Positions 1 to 9,235 of a stretch of 64,000 nt of DNA are shown one piece after another. A program made the translations under genes and the position numbers. The stretch is from DATARH01 sp963746885 (GTDB taxonomy: Bacteria; Pseudomonadota; Alphaproteobacteria; ATCC43930; CGMCC-115725): assembly GCA_963746885.1 (NCBI GenBank), contig CAVVDM010000004.1, positions 372,001 through 436,000 on the forward strand, read 5' to 3'. The notes under the pieces are model-generated. The model did not search any database. It had not been told where the DNA came from and worked only from the letters and a program-made list of their open reading frames with translations. Within the stretch, counting starts at the first letter, position 1. Every line of letters begins with the position of its first letter.

Positions 1-387
1 GGGTGGCAGGTGGCGATCTCGCGCGCCCAGTCATAGGCAAAACCCATGCGCTGGAGTTGGCTCGCGCATCGCGCTGATGTTCTCGCGGGTCCAGATTGCG
101 GGATGCACGTGGCCGGCTATCGCGGCGTTTTCCGCCGGCAGGCCGAACGCGTCCCAGCCCATCGGGTGCAGCACGTTGAAGCCTTGCGCCCGGCGATAGC
201 GGGCGACGAGATCGCCCATCGTGTAGTTGCGCACATGCCCGACATGCAATTTACCCGACGGGTATGGAAACATTTCGAGAACATAATATTTCGGTCGCGA
301 TGTGTCCTCGCGTGCCGCAAAGCTCTGGCGCTCGCGCCATTGGCGCTGCCATTTCGCTTCGCTTTCCCGGAAATTGTACCGCGACAT
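1..387 (-). CDS. leuS: Leucyl-tRNA synthetase, N-terminal part (cut by window edge, frameshifted)
   Basis: Class I aminoacyl-tRNA synthetase that charges tRNA-Leu in the cytoplasm. Only about the first 128 residues are present; the gene runs off the left edge. The class I signature is clear (YPSGKLHVGHVRNYTMGD, the HIGH-type motif), followed by the family stretch HPMGWDAFGLPAENAA. The frame breaks near position 57, where one extra base in GAGCC turns the expected QLQRMGFAYDW sequence out of frame; removing it restores leuS to the edge. An ATG at 393 is possible, but the one at 387 gives the family-like start MSRYNFRESE. It lies 44 bases downstream of the DUF3576 lipoprotein gene and is probably cotranscribed with it, an arrangement common in Alphaproteobacteria. 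Confidence 0.95.
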
Positions 388-431
388 GCCCATTCCCGAA
401 GCGGCGCGCCGGCTTCCTCTCGGCGCTGCCG

Positions 432-978
432 CTAGTTGTAGTTGGTCTTGCGATAGCGCTCAGCCTGGATGTGGCGGGCGCGCAGCAGGATGGCGTTTTC
501 GAGCCCGTCGGCGGTCTCCCGTGCGACCGGCGTATTCTGCCACCCGCCGCCGCCCGAGCGCACCTGGCGTTCGATCGTGACTGGCGAGCGAATCCGAGCG
601 TAGCGCGCGCGACAGGACGAACACGCTGACCCGCAGCCGCTCGTCCGGCTTGCCCGGCGGCGAATACCAGTTGGTCACCAGCATGCCGGTCATCGGGTCT
701 TCCGCGCTGGTGCCGGCAAAATGCAGCGTGTCCTGCGCCGCCTGCCACAGGACCGGGCTGACCGTGCTGCCGGTCACCGGCCCGACATTCTGCTCCGACG
801 GCTTCTTGGCGAGCCCGAGCAGGGTCCACAATGTCGCGTCGGTGAGGTCGGGGTCGGACTGCGCGCTGGCCGCCGTGCTGGCCGGGGCGGGCGCGGTGCG
901 GGCGGAGCTGCAGCCGGCGAGGGCCAACGAGAGGCTTGCAGCGAAACCGAGCAATAGGCCGTAATGGCGGACGAACAT
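432..978 (-). CDS. DUF3576 family lipoprotein (frameshifted)
   Basis: Predicted envelope lipoprotein of unknown function. Residues 1-22 form a lipoprotein signal peptide ending in the lipobox LALAGC. The mature part is the DUF3576 domain, which in Alphaproteobacteria usually precedes leuS, as here. One extra base near 582-588 breaks the frame after SRALRSDSL; removing it gives a C-terminus that reads VTIERQVRSGGGGWQNTPV and ends AERYRKTNYN at position 432. Corrected length is about 181 residues. The divergent yggS gene begins 72 bases upstream, so their promoters share that gap. Confidence 0.82.
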
Positions 979-1050
979 GACACAATCCTTGGCGCCGGCC
1001 GCACCCGACCGGCCTCCCCGAGGCAGCCTTGTGCCAGGAATGGAGCCGAT

Positions 1051-1764
1051 ATGGAAGAGGCGGCGTTCTCACAGGTGATTGGCGCCAATCTCGCAGCCAT
1101 CCGCGGCCGAATTGCGGCGGCGGCGAGCGCCGTGGGCCGCCCGCCCGCGGCGGTGACGCTGGTTGCGGTCAGCAAGACCCATCCCGCCGATGCGGTGCGC
1201 GCCGCGCTCGATGCCGGGCAGCGCGTGTTCGGCGAGAACCGGGTGCAGGAGGCGCTGGGCAAATTTCCGGCGCTGCGCGACGAATTTCCCGATCTTACGC
1301 TGCACCTGATCGGTCCGTTGCAGACCAACAAGGTCAAGGACGCGGTCGCGCATTTCGACGTGATCGAGACCGTCGACCGGCCGCACCTCGCCGAGGTGCT
1401 GGCGCGCGAGATGACGCGGAGCGGCCGGCATCTGCCCTGCTTCATCGAGGTCAATACCGGCGAGGAACCGCAGAAGGCCGGGATCCTGCCGGATGCGGCC
1501 GACGCGTTCATCGGCGACTGCCGCGACCGCCTCGGCCTCAAGATCGACGGGCTGATGTGCATCCCACCCGAGCACGAGGAGGCCGCCTTGCATTTCGCGC
1601 TGTTGCGCGAGATTGCGCGGCGCAATGGCCTCGACAAGCTCAGCATGGGGATGAGCGCCGACTTCGAGACCGCGATCCGATTCGGCGCGACGCATGTCCG
1701 GGTCGGCACCGCGATCTTCGGCGCCCGCCGGGCGATCGCCGCGAGCGGCGCAGCGGCCGTGTAG
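1051..1764 (+). CDS. yggS: YggS/PROSC family PLP-binding protein
   Basis: Cytoplasmic pyridoxal-phosphate carrier of the YggS/PLPBP family, implicated in vitamin B6 homeostasis; no catalytic activity is established for the family. The 237-residue product is a single alanine-racemase-type barrel with the PLP lysine in VAVSKTHP near residue 39 and the family motifs GENRVQEA, HLIGPLQTNK, SMGMSADFE and RVGTAIFG. I chose ATG 1051 over the in-frame ATG at 964 because GGAG sits six bases upstream and homologues start here. It is followed closely by the DUF389 gene. Confidence 0.93.
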   Translation: MEEAAFSQVIGANLAAIRGRIAAAASAVGRPPAAVTLVAVSKTHPADAVRAALDAGQRVFGENRVQEALGKFPALRDEFPDLTLHLIGPLQTNKVKDAVAHFDVIETVDRPHLAEVLAREMTRSGRHLPCFIEVNTGEEPQKAGILPDAADAFIGDCRDRLGLKIDGLMCIPPEHEEAALHFALLREIARRNGLDKLSMGMSADFETAIRFGATHVRVGTAIFGARRAIAASGAAAV

Positions 1765-1793
1765 ACGCAGCGTCCTGTAGTGCGGAGGACGGC

Positions 1794-2774
1794 ATGCCGC
1801 TCCGGCTGATCGAGATCTTTGCCCCGTCCGCCGACGCCGACAAGATCGCGGCCATCGCCGAGCATTACGAGGCGCTCGACTTCCGAACCGACGGCGCTCC
1901 GTCGAACGCCGTGCAGGCCTACCGCATCGTCGCCCGGTCGGAAAAGCAGCAGGAGCTGATCGACCGGCTGCAGGGGGCCCTCGGCAAGGGGAAGAAGTGG
2001 CGCATCACGATCATGACGATCGAGGCGACGATCCCCGAGCTGGGACAGCTTGAGCCGGAGCTGCGGTCGCCCGAGCAAACGACGCGCGAGGAGCTCTTCG
2101 CCGAGATCGACCGCGGGTCCCGGATCAACAGTATATTCCTCCAGCTTGTCGTGCTCTCGACGATCGTCGCGGTGATCGGCCTCTACCAGAGTAGCGTCGC
2201 CATTGTGATTGCCGCTATGCTGATCGCGCCGCTGCTCGGTCCGAATGTCGCGATGGCATTCGGCAGCACGCTCGGCGACCGCGAGTTGGTGTGGCGGGCG
2301 GTCGTTACCAATGTGGCGGGCCTCGCGCTCAGCGTCGCCTGCGCCGCGGCCGCGGGGCTGCTGTTGCCGTTTGCTGGCACCAGCATCGAGCTGCTCCAGC
2401 GGACCAAGCTCGATTATGACAGCATTCTGTTGGCGTTGGCCTCGGGTGCGGCCGGGGCGCTGTCGCTGACGACCCAGCTGCCGAGCACCTTGACCGGCGT
2501 GATGGTGGCCGTCGCGCTGCTACCGCCGGCCGTCACGCTCGGCTACATGCTCGGCTCCGCGCAGCTGCGCTTGGCGGCCGGCGCCGCGGCGCTGCTCGCG
2601 GTCAATATCGTCTGCGTCAACCTGGCGGCCCAGCTCGTCTTCCTCGCCAAGGGGATCAAGCCGCGCACTTGGCTCGAGCGCCGCGCGGCGCAGCAATCCG
2701 TCAGGATCAGCTTGGCGGTCACCGCTACCCTGCTCGCCCTGCTGATCGGCGTCATCTACTGGGAGCAACGCTAG
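1794..2774 (+). CDS. DUF389 (TIGR00341-type) integral membrane protein
   Basis: Polytopic inner-membrane protein of the DUF389 family, whose function is not established. The 326-residue product has a soluble N-terminal domain of about 100 residues, then hydrophobic segments from about residue 115. The stretch IAAMLIAPLLGPNVAMAFG and the later LPSTLTGVMVAVALLPPAVT are characteristic of the family. ATG 1794 is preceded by GGAGGAC at a good distance; the open frame upstream only overlaps yggS. It starts 29 bases after yggS and is probably in the same transcript. Substrate and direction of transport cannot be told from sequence. Confidence 0.85.
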   Translation: MPLRLIEIFAPSADADKIAAIAEHYEALDFRTDGAPSNAVQAYRIVARSEKQQELIDRLQGALGKGKKWRITIMTIEATIPELGQLEPELRSPEQTTREELFAEIDRGSRINSIFLQLVVLSTIVAVIGLYQSSVAIVIAAMLIAPLLGPNVAMAFGSTLGDRELVWRAVVTNVAGLALSVACAAAAGLLLPFAGTSIELLQRTKLDYDSILLALASGAAGALSLTTQLPSTLTGVMVAVALLPPAVTLGYMLGSAQLRLAAGAAALLAVNIVCVNLAAQLVFLAKGIKPRTWLERRAAQQSVRISLAVTATLLALLIGVIYWEQR

Positions 2775-2832
2775 CCGTGTCGGGAGCAGCGACAAGAGCA
2801 GCCGCCGAGCGCGCGAAGGCGGCGAACGGCTC

Positions 2833-2861
2833 TTGACGGCCCACGCGAACCAAAGTAGAAC
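2833..2861 (+). promoter_or_regulatory. lexA promoter with LexA box (SOS operator)
   Basis: GAAC (2847-2850), a 7-base spacer, GAAC (2858-2861): the direct-repeat LexA box used by Alphaproteobacteria. It sits inside a sigma-70-like promoter with -35 TTGACG (2833-2838), a 17-base spacer and -10 TAGAAC (2856-2861), so bound LexA would cover the -10 element. It lies 44 bases before the lexA start, which predicts negative autoregulation. Confidence 0.85.
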
Positions 2862-2904
2862 AACGTTGCCCGTTTATCGTTTGTTCCGAGGCCGCGGAGG
2901 CGTC

Positions 2905-3639
2905 ATGCTGACCAAAAAACAGCACGAGTTGCTGATGTTTATCAACCAGCGGCTTGCCGCGACCGGCATCGCCCCGTCGTTCGACGAGATGAAGGACGCG
3001 CTGAACCTGCGCTCGAAATCGGGCATCCACCGGCTGATCAGCGGGCTCGAGGAGCGCGGCTTTATCCGCCGCCTCGCGCACCGCGCCCGCGCACTGGAGG
3101 TGACGAAGCTGCCGGAGGATAGCGCCGCGCCCGCTTTCCTCCCCGCAAGCGCCGCGTCGGCCGCCATCGCCGCCGAGCGCGGGCGGTTTTCGCCGACGGT
3201 CATCCGCGGCGATTTCGCCGCCGCGCTCCCGGGCACGCCCGTTGCCCCCGATACCGCGGCGGTCGATCTGCCGCTCTACGGCCGCATCGCGGCGGGCACG
3301 CCGATCGAGGCGTTGCGCGACCAGACCAGTTCGGTCGCCGTGCCAGGCAGCCTGATCGGCCGCGGCGAGCATTACGCTCTTGAGGTCGCCGGCGACAGCA
3401 TGGTCGAGGCCGGCATCCTCGACGGGGATACCGTGATCATCCAGCGCTGCGACACCGCCGAGAACGGCGCCATCGTCGTGGCGCTGGTCGACAACATCGA
3501 AGCGACCTTGAAGCGGCTGCGGCGGCGCGGCGCCTCGATCGCCCTCGAACCCGCCAACAAGGCTTATGAAACCCGCATTTTCGGGCCCGATCGCGTCAAG
3601 GTCCAGGGCCGCCTCGTCGGCCTGCTGCGGCGCTATTGA
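2905..3639 (+). CDS. lexA: LexA repressor
   Basis: SOS-response repressor that self-cleaves when RecA filaments form. The 244-residue product has an N-terminal winged-helix DNA-binding domain (residues 1-65, MLTKKQHELL, SFDEMKDALNLRSKSGIHRL) and a C-terminal S24 peptidase domain. The cleavage site is Ala130-Gly131 in RIAAGTP; the catalytic pair is Ser165 in AGDSMVEAGI and Lys203 in TLKRL. ATG 2905 has GGAGG nine bases upstream and gives the conserved start. The linker at residues 70-115 is Ala/Pro-rich and long, typical of alphaproteobacterial LexA. Its own box lies upstream, and recA is at 59.7 kb in this window. Confidence 0.97.
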   Translation: MLTKKQHELLMFINQRLAATGIAPSFDEMKDALNLRSKSGIHRLISGLEERGFIRRLAHRARALEVTKLPEDSAAPAFLPASAASAAIAAERGRFSPTVIRGDFAAALPGTPVAPDTAAVDLPLYGRIAAGTPIEALRDQTSSVAVPGSLIGRGEHYALEVAGDSMVEAGILDGDTVIIQRCDTAENGAIVVALVDNIEATLKRLRRRGASIALEPANKAYETRIFGPDRVKVQGRLVGLLRRY

Positions 3640-3831
3640 CGCGCTGCGGGCGAGGATCTGATCGGCCGCAGCTACAGCCCGGCCCGAGCCCGCGCTCGCT
3701 TAACCCGATGCTAAACAAGCTGCGACAGGGTGCCCGCATACCTGCCGCGTGCTTGAACTCGCGCGGCCGGCCCTCACCTAACAGACACCAAGCCTGTTTG
3801 GTACAGCCTCCACGTTAAGCGGGTATTTAAC

Positions 3832-4491
3832 ATGACACGCTCGATCACCGGGCGGGAGCGCGGCGTTGTATTCGCCGGCCTCGCCCTCGCCGTCAGCCTC
3901 GTCTTTAGCGTTGCCCTTGGGCCGCTGGCGCCGCGCGCCGTCGCGATGGCCAACGACGGCAGCGATACGGTGCGCAGCCTCTACGACACGCTGCTGACGA
4001 CGATGCGCAGCGGCCCGGCGCTCGGCGCGCGCGGGCGATATGCGCAGATCGAGCCGGTAGTTCGCCGGGCGTTCGACATCCCGTTCATGACCCGCCTCGC
4101 GGTCGGCCCGGAATGGGCACGCCTCTCCGACACGCAGCGGCAGCAGGTCGAGCACGCATTCGAGCGCTATATCGCGGCGACCTATGCCGATCGCTTCGAC
4201 AGCTATGCCGGTGAGCGGCTGCAGGTCACCGGCGCCAAATCTTCCGCCGGCGGCACCATCATCACCAGCCGCATCGTCAAGTCGAACGGCGACCCCGTCA
4301 GCATCAATTATCTGATGCGCAACAACGAGGGGGCCTGGCAGATTGCCGATGTCTACCTTGACGGAACGATCAGCGAGCTGGCGACGCGGCGCTCGGAATT
4401 CGCCGCGATCCTGCGCACCGGCGGCATCGACGGCCTGATCCAGGCGCTCAACACCAAAGCCGACACGCTCGCCGACGCGCGCGCATCATAG
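3832..4491 (+). CDS. MlaC/Ttg2D-family periplasmic lipid-binding protein
   Basis: Probable periplasmic carrier of phospholipids or hopanoids in an Mla-type pathway. The 219-residue product has an N-terminal hydrophobic signal (about residues 10-38) and a MlaC/Tol-Tol-Ttg2 domain: DIPFMTRLAVGPEWARLSD, then the FERYIAATYADRF helix and a C-terminal GAWQIADVYLDG strand. The family includes HpnM of hopanoid gene clusters, notable because hpnR is 9 kb away, but I cannot separate HpnM from MlaC by eye. The gene stands alone, with no transporter genes beside it and a convergent wecB downstream. Confidence 0.8.
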   Translation: MTRSITGRERGVVFAGLALAVSLVFSVALGPLAPRAVAMANDGSDTVRSLYDTLLTTMRSGPALGARGRYAQIEPVVRRAFDIPFMTRLAVGPEWARLSDTQRQQVEHAFERYIAATYADRFDSYAGERLQVTGAKSSAGGTIITSRIVKSNGDPVSINYLMRNNEGAWQIADVYLDGTISELATRRSEFAAILRTGGIDGLIQALNTKADTLADARAS

Positions 4492-4520
4492 CCGCCGGCA
4501 CCGGAAACCCTGCCCCACCC

Positions 4521-5639
4521 TCACATGCCGCGCAGTAGCGCGTCTCGGATCCGCAGGCTGGCGATGCCGTCGCCGTAAGGGTTGTGGGTGCGGGCGAAAC
4601 TGGCGTATCGCGCCGGCGAGTCCAGCAGTTCGACGGCCGCATCGTGAATGCGCTGCCGGTCGGCGCCAACCAGCGCCACCGTTCCGGCAGCGACGGCCTC
4701 CGGTCGTTCGGTAACCTCGCGCATCACCAGGACCGGCTTCCCGAGCGAGGGGGCTTCCTCCTGGATGCCGCCCGAATCGGTCAGGATGAGGTGGCTGCGC
4801 ATCATCAGATAGACGAACGGCACGTAGTCGAGCGGCTCCAGCAGGTGCACGTTCGGCAGGCCGCCGAGGATCCGGCGCACCGGGCCCTGCACCGACGGGT
4901 TCAAGTGGACCGGATACACGATCTGCACGTCGTCGCGCTGCGCGATGTCGCGCAGCCCGGTGCAGATCTCCTCGAACCCGTGCCCGAAGCTTTCACGGCG
5001 ATGCCCGGTCACCAGGACAAGTCGTCGCGCCGGGTCGAGAAAGCCGAACCCCGAAGCGACCGATTTCCGCAGCTGCGGATCACGGTCAAGAGCAGCGCGA
5101 ACGGCGAGCAGCGAATCCACCACCGTGTTGCCGGTGACGACGATCCGGTCGGGGGATAGATTTTCCTTGAGGAGATTGTCGCGCGCGCCCGCTGTCGGCG
5201 CGAACAGGAAGTCGGCCAGGCGGTCGATGACCGAGCGGTTCATCTCCTCGGGCCAGGGTCGGCGCAGATCGCCGGTGCGCAGCCCCGCCTCGACATGACC
5301 TATCCGGCAGCCGGCATAAAACCCGGCCATCGCCGCCGCCATCGCCGAGGTGGTGTCGCCGTGCACCAGGAGCAGGTCCGGCTGTTCCGCGGCGAGCACT
5401 CGCTGCACGCCGCCGAGCACCGCCGTCGTGACATACGACAGATCCTGGTGCGACTTCATGATCGACAGGTCGTGATCGACGGCGATGCCGAAAAAATCGA
5501 GGATCCCCGAGAGCATCTCCCGGTGCTGACCGGTCAGACAGACGACCGGCCGGACCGTCGAACTGGCCATCAGCGCCTGGACCACCGGCGCCATCTTGAT
5601 CGCCTCCGGCCGGGTGCCGAATACGACGAGAATTTTCAT
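4521..5639 (-). CDS. wecB: UDP-N-acetylglucosamine 2-epimerase, non-hydrolysing
   Basis: Cytoplasmic enzyme converting UDP-GlcNAc to UDP-ManNAc for surface polysaccharide synthesis. The 372-residue length is that of the family and the landmarks are all present: start MKILVVFGTRPEAIKMAPV, TGQHREML, HGDTTSAMAAAMAGF, HVEAGLRTGD, PEEMNRSVID, VTGHRRESFG and TDSGGIQEEAPSLGKPVLVM. It follows the giant glycosyltransferase gene on the same strand with 101 bases between them, so the two probably serve the same exopolysaccharide or O-antigen pathway. Confidence 0.96.
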   Translation of the reverse strand: MKILVVFGTRPEAIKMAPVVQALMASSTVRPVVCLTGQHREMLSGILDFFGIAVDHDLSIMKSHQDLSYVTTAVLGGVQRVLAAEQPDLLLVHGDTTSAMAAAMAGFYAGCRIGHVEAGLRTGDLRRPWPEEMNRSVIDRLADFLFAPTAGARDNLLKENLSPDRIVVTGNTVVDSLLAVRAALDRDPQLRKSVASGFGFLDPARRLVLVTGHRRESFGHGFEEICTGLRDIAQRDDVQIVYPVHLNPSVQGPVRRILGGLPNVHLLEPLDYVPFVYLMMRSHLILTDSGGIQEEAPSLGKPVLVMREVTERPEAVAAGTVALVGADRQRIHDAAVELLDSPARYASFARTHNPYGDGIASLRIRDALLRGM

Positions 5640-5740
5640 CGATCGCTCCGGCCGCCGCCCGACCGTGCACCATCGCGGGCGGGCGGAACGCCCGCACCAC
5701 GCGGCGCCGGCCCGGCGCGGTGTTCCGGTTTACTCGATGG

Positions 5741-8700
5741 TCATTCCAGCCCGCAAGCCTCGCGGATCAGGCGGTCGATGCGCTCAGCGGAATAATTCGC
5801 CGCGACGTGGGCTTTGCAGGCCTCGACGGCGCGTTGATATTCGGCGGTGTCGCCGCACAGCTTCGCGATGCGTTGCGCGATCCCCTCGGCGTCGTCGGCG
5901 ACAAGCCATTGCAGTGCCGCCGGCAGCTCGACGCCTTCCGCCGCCACCGTCGTCATCACGCACGGCACCCCGGCGGCCATGCTCTCCAGCACCTTGCCCT
6001 TGAGCCCGGCGCCGTAGCGCAACGGTGCAACCGTCGCCTGGACGCGGGCGAACACGCTGTCGAGCGACGGCACAAAACCGAGCGGCACGATGTCCTTCGC
6101 CGCGAGGCTGCTGACTTCGGCGTTCATCTTGCTGCCGACCAGCAGCAGCTCGATGTTCGGGACCTGTTTGCGCAGCAGCGGCATCACGCTTTGCGCCAGC
6201 CATTTGGCCGCATCGAGATTGGGCGGGTGGCCATAGCCGCCGATAAAGGCGATCCGCGGCCGGTCAGTCGTCTGTGGGCTGATGTCGCGCAACGCCACGG
6301 TCCAGGGAATCACCTGTACCTCGATATTGGGCGCGATCTGCCGCAGCAGCTCGGCTTCGGCCGCGGAGTGAACGATCACGCAATCGACAAACGACATCGC
6401 GCCGAGTTCAAGCCGCCGCATCTGCTCGGCCTTGGTTTGCATCCCGGTGTCGCTCTGCAGCTCAGCCTGCCGCTGCATCCGCAGGAAGTGGAGGTCGGCG
6501 ACGTTGTAGACGATGCGCGCCTGCGGGAAATGCTGGCGCACCATCCCGGCATATTTCGAGGCATTGGAATAGCGGTGCAAATAGACCAGATCGACCGGCA
6601 CCTCCTGCTTGCGAAACACGTCCTCGACCGAGAAGTAATAGGGGTGGTAGAGGCACTCGATGCCGCGGCGCTGGAGCTCGGTGGTATAGGGCTCGATCCG
6701 GGCCATGTTGTCGCCCGGGATGAACGTCACCTTGTAGCCGAGGCGCTGCAGCGACAGCATGTGCTGAAAGGCGGCGTTCGATCCGGCATCCTTGTCCGGC
6801 TCGGGCACCGAATCATCGATGAACAAGGCGCGCTGGCGGGTGTCGCGCTCGGCTTCGAGTTCGGGGAACTCGCCGTTGAAGCGATGCGTCGCGAGCACGT
6901 CCTTCCAACGCTCGAAGAACTTGCGGTGGTTGACCGCCTGAAACCGCTTCATGCCGGTTCCGGTGACGCTCGTTCCGGCGCTGGCGCCTTCGAAATGAGT
7001 GACCTCCGAGGCCGGCTGCGCCACGACGCGATAGCCGTGCTGGCGCGCCCGGAAGCACAGATCGGTATCCTCGTAATAGGCCGGCAGGTAATACTCGTCG
7101 AACTTGCCCAGCTCAGTGAACACGGTCGCTTTGATCATCAGCGCCGCGCCGGAAACATAGTCGGCATCGCGCATGTAGCAGAAGCGCGGGTCATCGGCGG
7201 CCTGGCCGCGGCCCCAGTTCCACCCGTCGCCGAGCCGCCAGATGATCCCGCCGCATTCCTGCAGGCTGCCATCCGGGAACAACAATTTCGAGCCGGCGAT
7301 GCCGATCTTCGCGTCGCGCTGCAAGGTCTCGTACAACTCGTCCAGCCAGCGCGCCTTGACCTCGGTGTCATTGTTGAGGAAAACGACGTATTCGCCGCGC
7401 GCTGCATCGAACCCGGCGTTGCACGATCGAATAAATCCGGAATTCGTCACGTTGCGGATCAGCCGGATGCCGCGGCCGAACACCATTCCCGCTAGGATGG
7501 TTCCATCCCGCGAGCAGTCGTCAACAATGATGATCTCGAACGGTATTTCGGCACCTTGTTCCACGATCGATTTGACGCAGGCGTAGGTCAATTCGAATTT
7601 GTTGAATACCGGGATGATGATCGAAACCACGGGCGTGTTGTCGATATCCAGGTTGATGGCCGGATAGGTGGCCTGGAGCGAGTCGATAAGAGTCTGCAAC
7701 TGTGGCGCGAAATCTGTCGGCTGCAGGAGATCGGCCGGATTGACGGTGACTTCATCGCCTGCCAGAGCGAAATAATAGGCCAAGGCCTGATCGAGCACCT
7801 CGACCAGGCTGGTGATCAGCGGCGCCAGATCCTCCGATTTCTGCGCGCGCTCGGTCTCCGCCAAGACGTTGTTGAGCAGAAACCGCATTACGCTCGGATC
7901 AAGCCCGGCCTGCTCGCGGATCAGCTCGACCGGGAAGGGCGACAGCTCGAGTGCGGAGCCGACCGGGCGGAGATGCAGTACATGCCGGGCGTGCGGCAGC
8001 AGCGTCTCGCTGAAACCGATCGAAAACCCGCACCGGCCGTCGCCGATCCCCGCCTGTTCGAGGTCCGGGCGATACTGGTTGGCCAGCACCGTCGTCAGCG
8101 GTGAATCACCGTCGAGCAGTTCGAGCGTGATGCGCTTCTCCGGCTCGTCCGGATCCCAGACCCAGCCCCGAATCCCGGTCCAGTCGGCAAAATCGATATT
8201 GCTCTGCAGGCCACCGGTGATGCCGATGCCGGGGTGGGTTGCGCCGCCCGGGCCGGACAGCAGGACCCCCGCACCCTCGGGCGAGCCGAGCAAGAGCGTC
8301 AACGACTCCTCGTCATCGGGCGCCGCAGTCGCAGCCTCATCATCGCCAGCCCTCGCGATCGCGCCGCGGCGCGCGTTTTCTGCCGCGGCCGGCAGGTACG
8401 GTGCGGCCTGTTCGTACAGGTTCCGGACGCCCGCTGCCGACCCATCAGCCGAAGCCGCCAGCGGCGGCACGGCGGCCTCGTCGAGGGCCTCACCCACCAC
8501 CGTCAGCGCCGCGACCAATTCCTCGGCCAACTCCTCAACCACTTCCTCAACCAGTTCTTCGGCCAGGTGCGCGACTGAACCGGGCGGCAGGGACGGCGCG
8601 ACATCGGCCGGCGCTGCCGGCATGGGGCGCTCGATGATGACCGGCGACCCCGGCACCTCCGCACCCGTCTCGGCGCAGCACAGACGCAGCACGTTCCGGG

Positions 8701-9235
8701 CGCGCGGCAGCGTCACATCCCCCAGCTGCATGGCAAACGCGTGGTACCCGTCGCCAATGCCGGCGGGCACCAAATCCGACCGATAATCGTCAGCCACGAC
8801 CCGTGCGATCCGTGTCTCCCCATCCATCAGATCGAGCGTGACCCGGCGCTGCGGCGCCTGCGGGTCCCACGCCCAGCCGCTAATCCGGGATGCGCTCGCG
8901 GTGTCGATATAACCCTCGAGCCAGCGCGCCAACGAGGCCGCCCCGCCGCCCGACGGCTGGGGCGCTTCCGCCTGGCCGGCCATAGCCGGCGGCGCGATAT
9001 CGTCGCCATCGCCATTGCTGGTCGCCACAGCGTCGTTGCCGGTCGCAAGCTGCTCGTCTTCGGCCACCGGCGCCGAGTTACGCGGGCGGCCGCCGCTGCC
9101 GTGCGGCTTGGTCAGTGCATCCGCAGGAGCGAAAAGGGCCTCGGCATCCGTCGCGGCGCTCCCCCCCGGCGTCGGCGCCGCGCTTGACCTGTCACCCTTA
9201 AACTGTTCTCGCCTGCCACGCGCATTTCTCGCCAT
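5741..9235 (-). CDS. Giant bifunctional glycosyltransferase (GT2 + GT4 domains) with two N-terminal repeats
   Basis: About 1164 residues. Order: disordered Ala/Pro/Gly-rich segment (1-100); repeat A (about 106-195, RISGWAWDP); acidic amphipathic stretch LAEELVEEVVEELAEELV near 224-241; repeat B (about 347-435, GIRGWVWDP); family 2 glycosyltransferase (about 535-790: VVSIIIPVFNK, IIIVDDCSRDGT, VVFLNNDTEV as the DxD-like site, YYEDTDLCFRARQHG); and a GT4-type C-terminal domain (about 800-1160: IAFIGGYGHPPNLDAAKWL, VAPLRYGAGLKGKVLESMA). It probably adds two sugars or extends a surface glycan; donor and acceptor are unknown. No signal peptide or membrane helix. ATG 9235 is chosen over 9256 because GAGGA lies just upstream of it. 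A putative operator lies about 330 bases upstream. Confidence 0.88.
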   Translation of the reverse strand: MARNARGRREQFKGDRSSAAPTPGGSAATDAEALFAPADALTKPHGSGGRPRNSAPVAEDEQLATGNDAVATSNGDGDDIAPPAMAGQAEAPQPSGGGAASLARWLEGYIDTASASRISGWAWDPQAPQRRVTLDLMDGETRIARVVADDYRSDLVPAGIGDGYHAFAMQLGDVTLPRARNVLRLCCAETGAEVPGSPVIIERPMPAAPADVAPSLPPGSVAHLAEELVEEVVEELAEELVAALTVVGEALDEAAVPPLAASADGSAAGVRNLYEQAAPYLPAAAENARRGAIARAGDDEAATAAPDDEESLTLLLGSPEGAGVLLSGPGGATHPGIGITGGLQSNIDFADWTGIRGWVWDPDEPEKRITLELLDGDSPLTTVLANQYRPDLEQAGIGDGRCGFSIGFSETLLPHARHVLHLRPVGSALELSPFPVELIREQAGLDPSVMRFLLNNVLAETERAQKSEDLAPLITSLVEVLDQALAYYFALAGDEVTVNPADLLQPTDFAPQLQTLIDSLQATYPAINLDIDNTPVVSIIIPVFNKFELTYACVKSIVEQGAEIPFEIIIVDDCSRDGTILAGMVFGRGIRLIRNVTNSGFIRSCNAGFDAARGEYVVFLNNDTEVKARWLDELYETLQRDAKIGIAGSKLLFPDGSLQECGGIIWRLGDGWNWGRGQAADDPRFCYMRDADYVSGAALMIKATVFTELGKFDEYYLPAYYEDTDLCFRARQHGYRVVAQPASEVTHFEGASAGTSVTGTGMKRFQAVNHRKFFERWKDVLATHRFNGEFPELEAERDTRQRALFIDDSVPEPDKDAGSNAAFQHMLSLQRLGYKVTFIPGDNMARIEPYTTELQRRGIECLYHPYYFSVEDVFRKQEVPVDLVYLHRYSNASKYAGMVRQHFPQARIVYNVADLHFLRMQRQAELQSDTGMQTKAEQMRRLELGAMSFVDCVIVHSAAEAELLRQIAPNIEVQVIPWTVALRDISPQTTDRPRIAFIGGYGHPPNLDAAKWLAQSVMPLLRKQVPNIELLLVGSKMNAEVSSLAAKDIVPLGFVPSLDSVFARVQATVAPLRYGAGLKGKVLESMAAGVPCVMTTVAAEGVELPAALQWLVADDAEGIAQRIAKLCGDTAEYQRAVEACKAHVAANYSAERIDRLIREACGLE

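Noticed and set aside
3640..3831. Possible 60-residue gene after lexA
   Set aside because: The frame has no ribosome site and an unremarkable Arg/Pro-rich composition; it is more likely the leader of the MlaC-like gene.
5720..7495. Open frame of 591 codons on the plus strand opposite the giant glycosyltransferase
   Set aside because: It is His/Asp/Arg-rich, has no known motif and lies wholly antisense to a gene with clear GT2 and GT4 domains; such shadow frames are common in GC-rich DNA.
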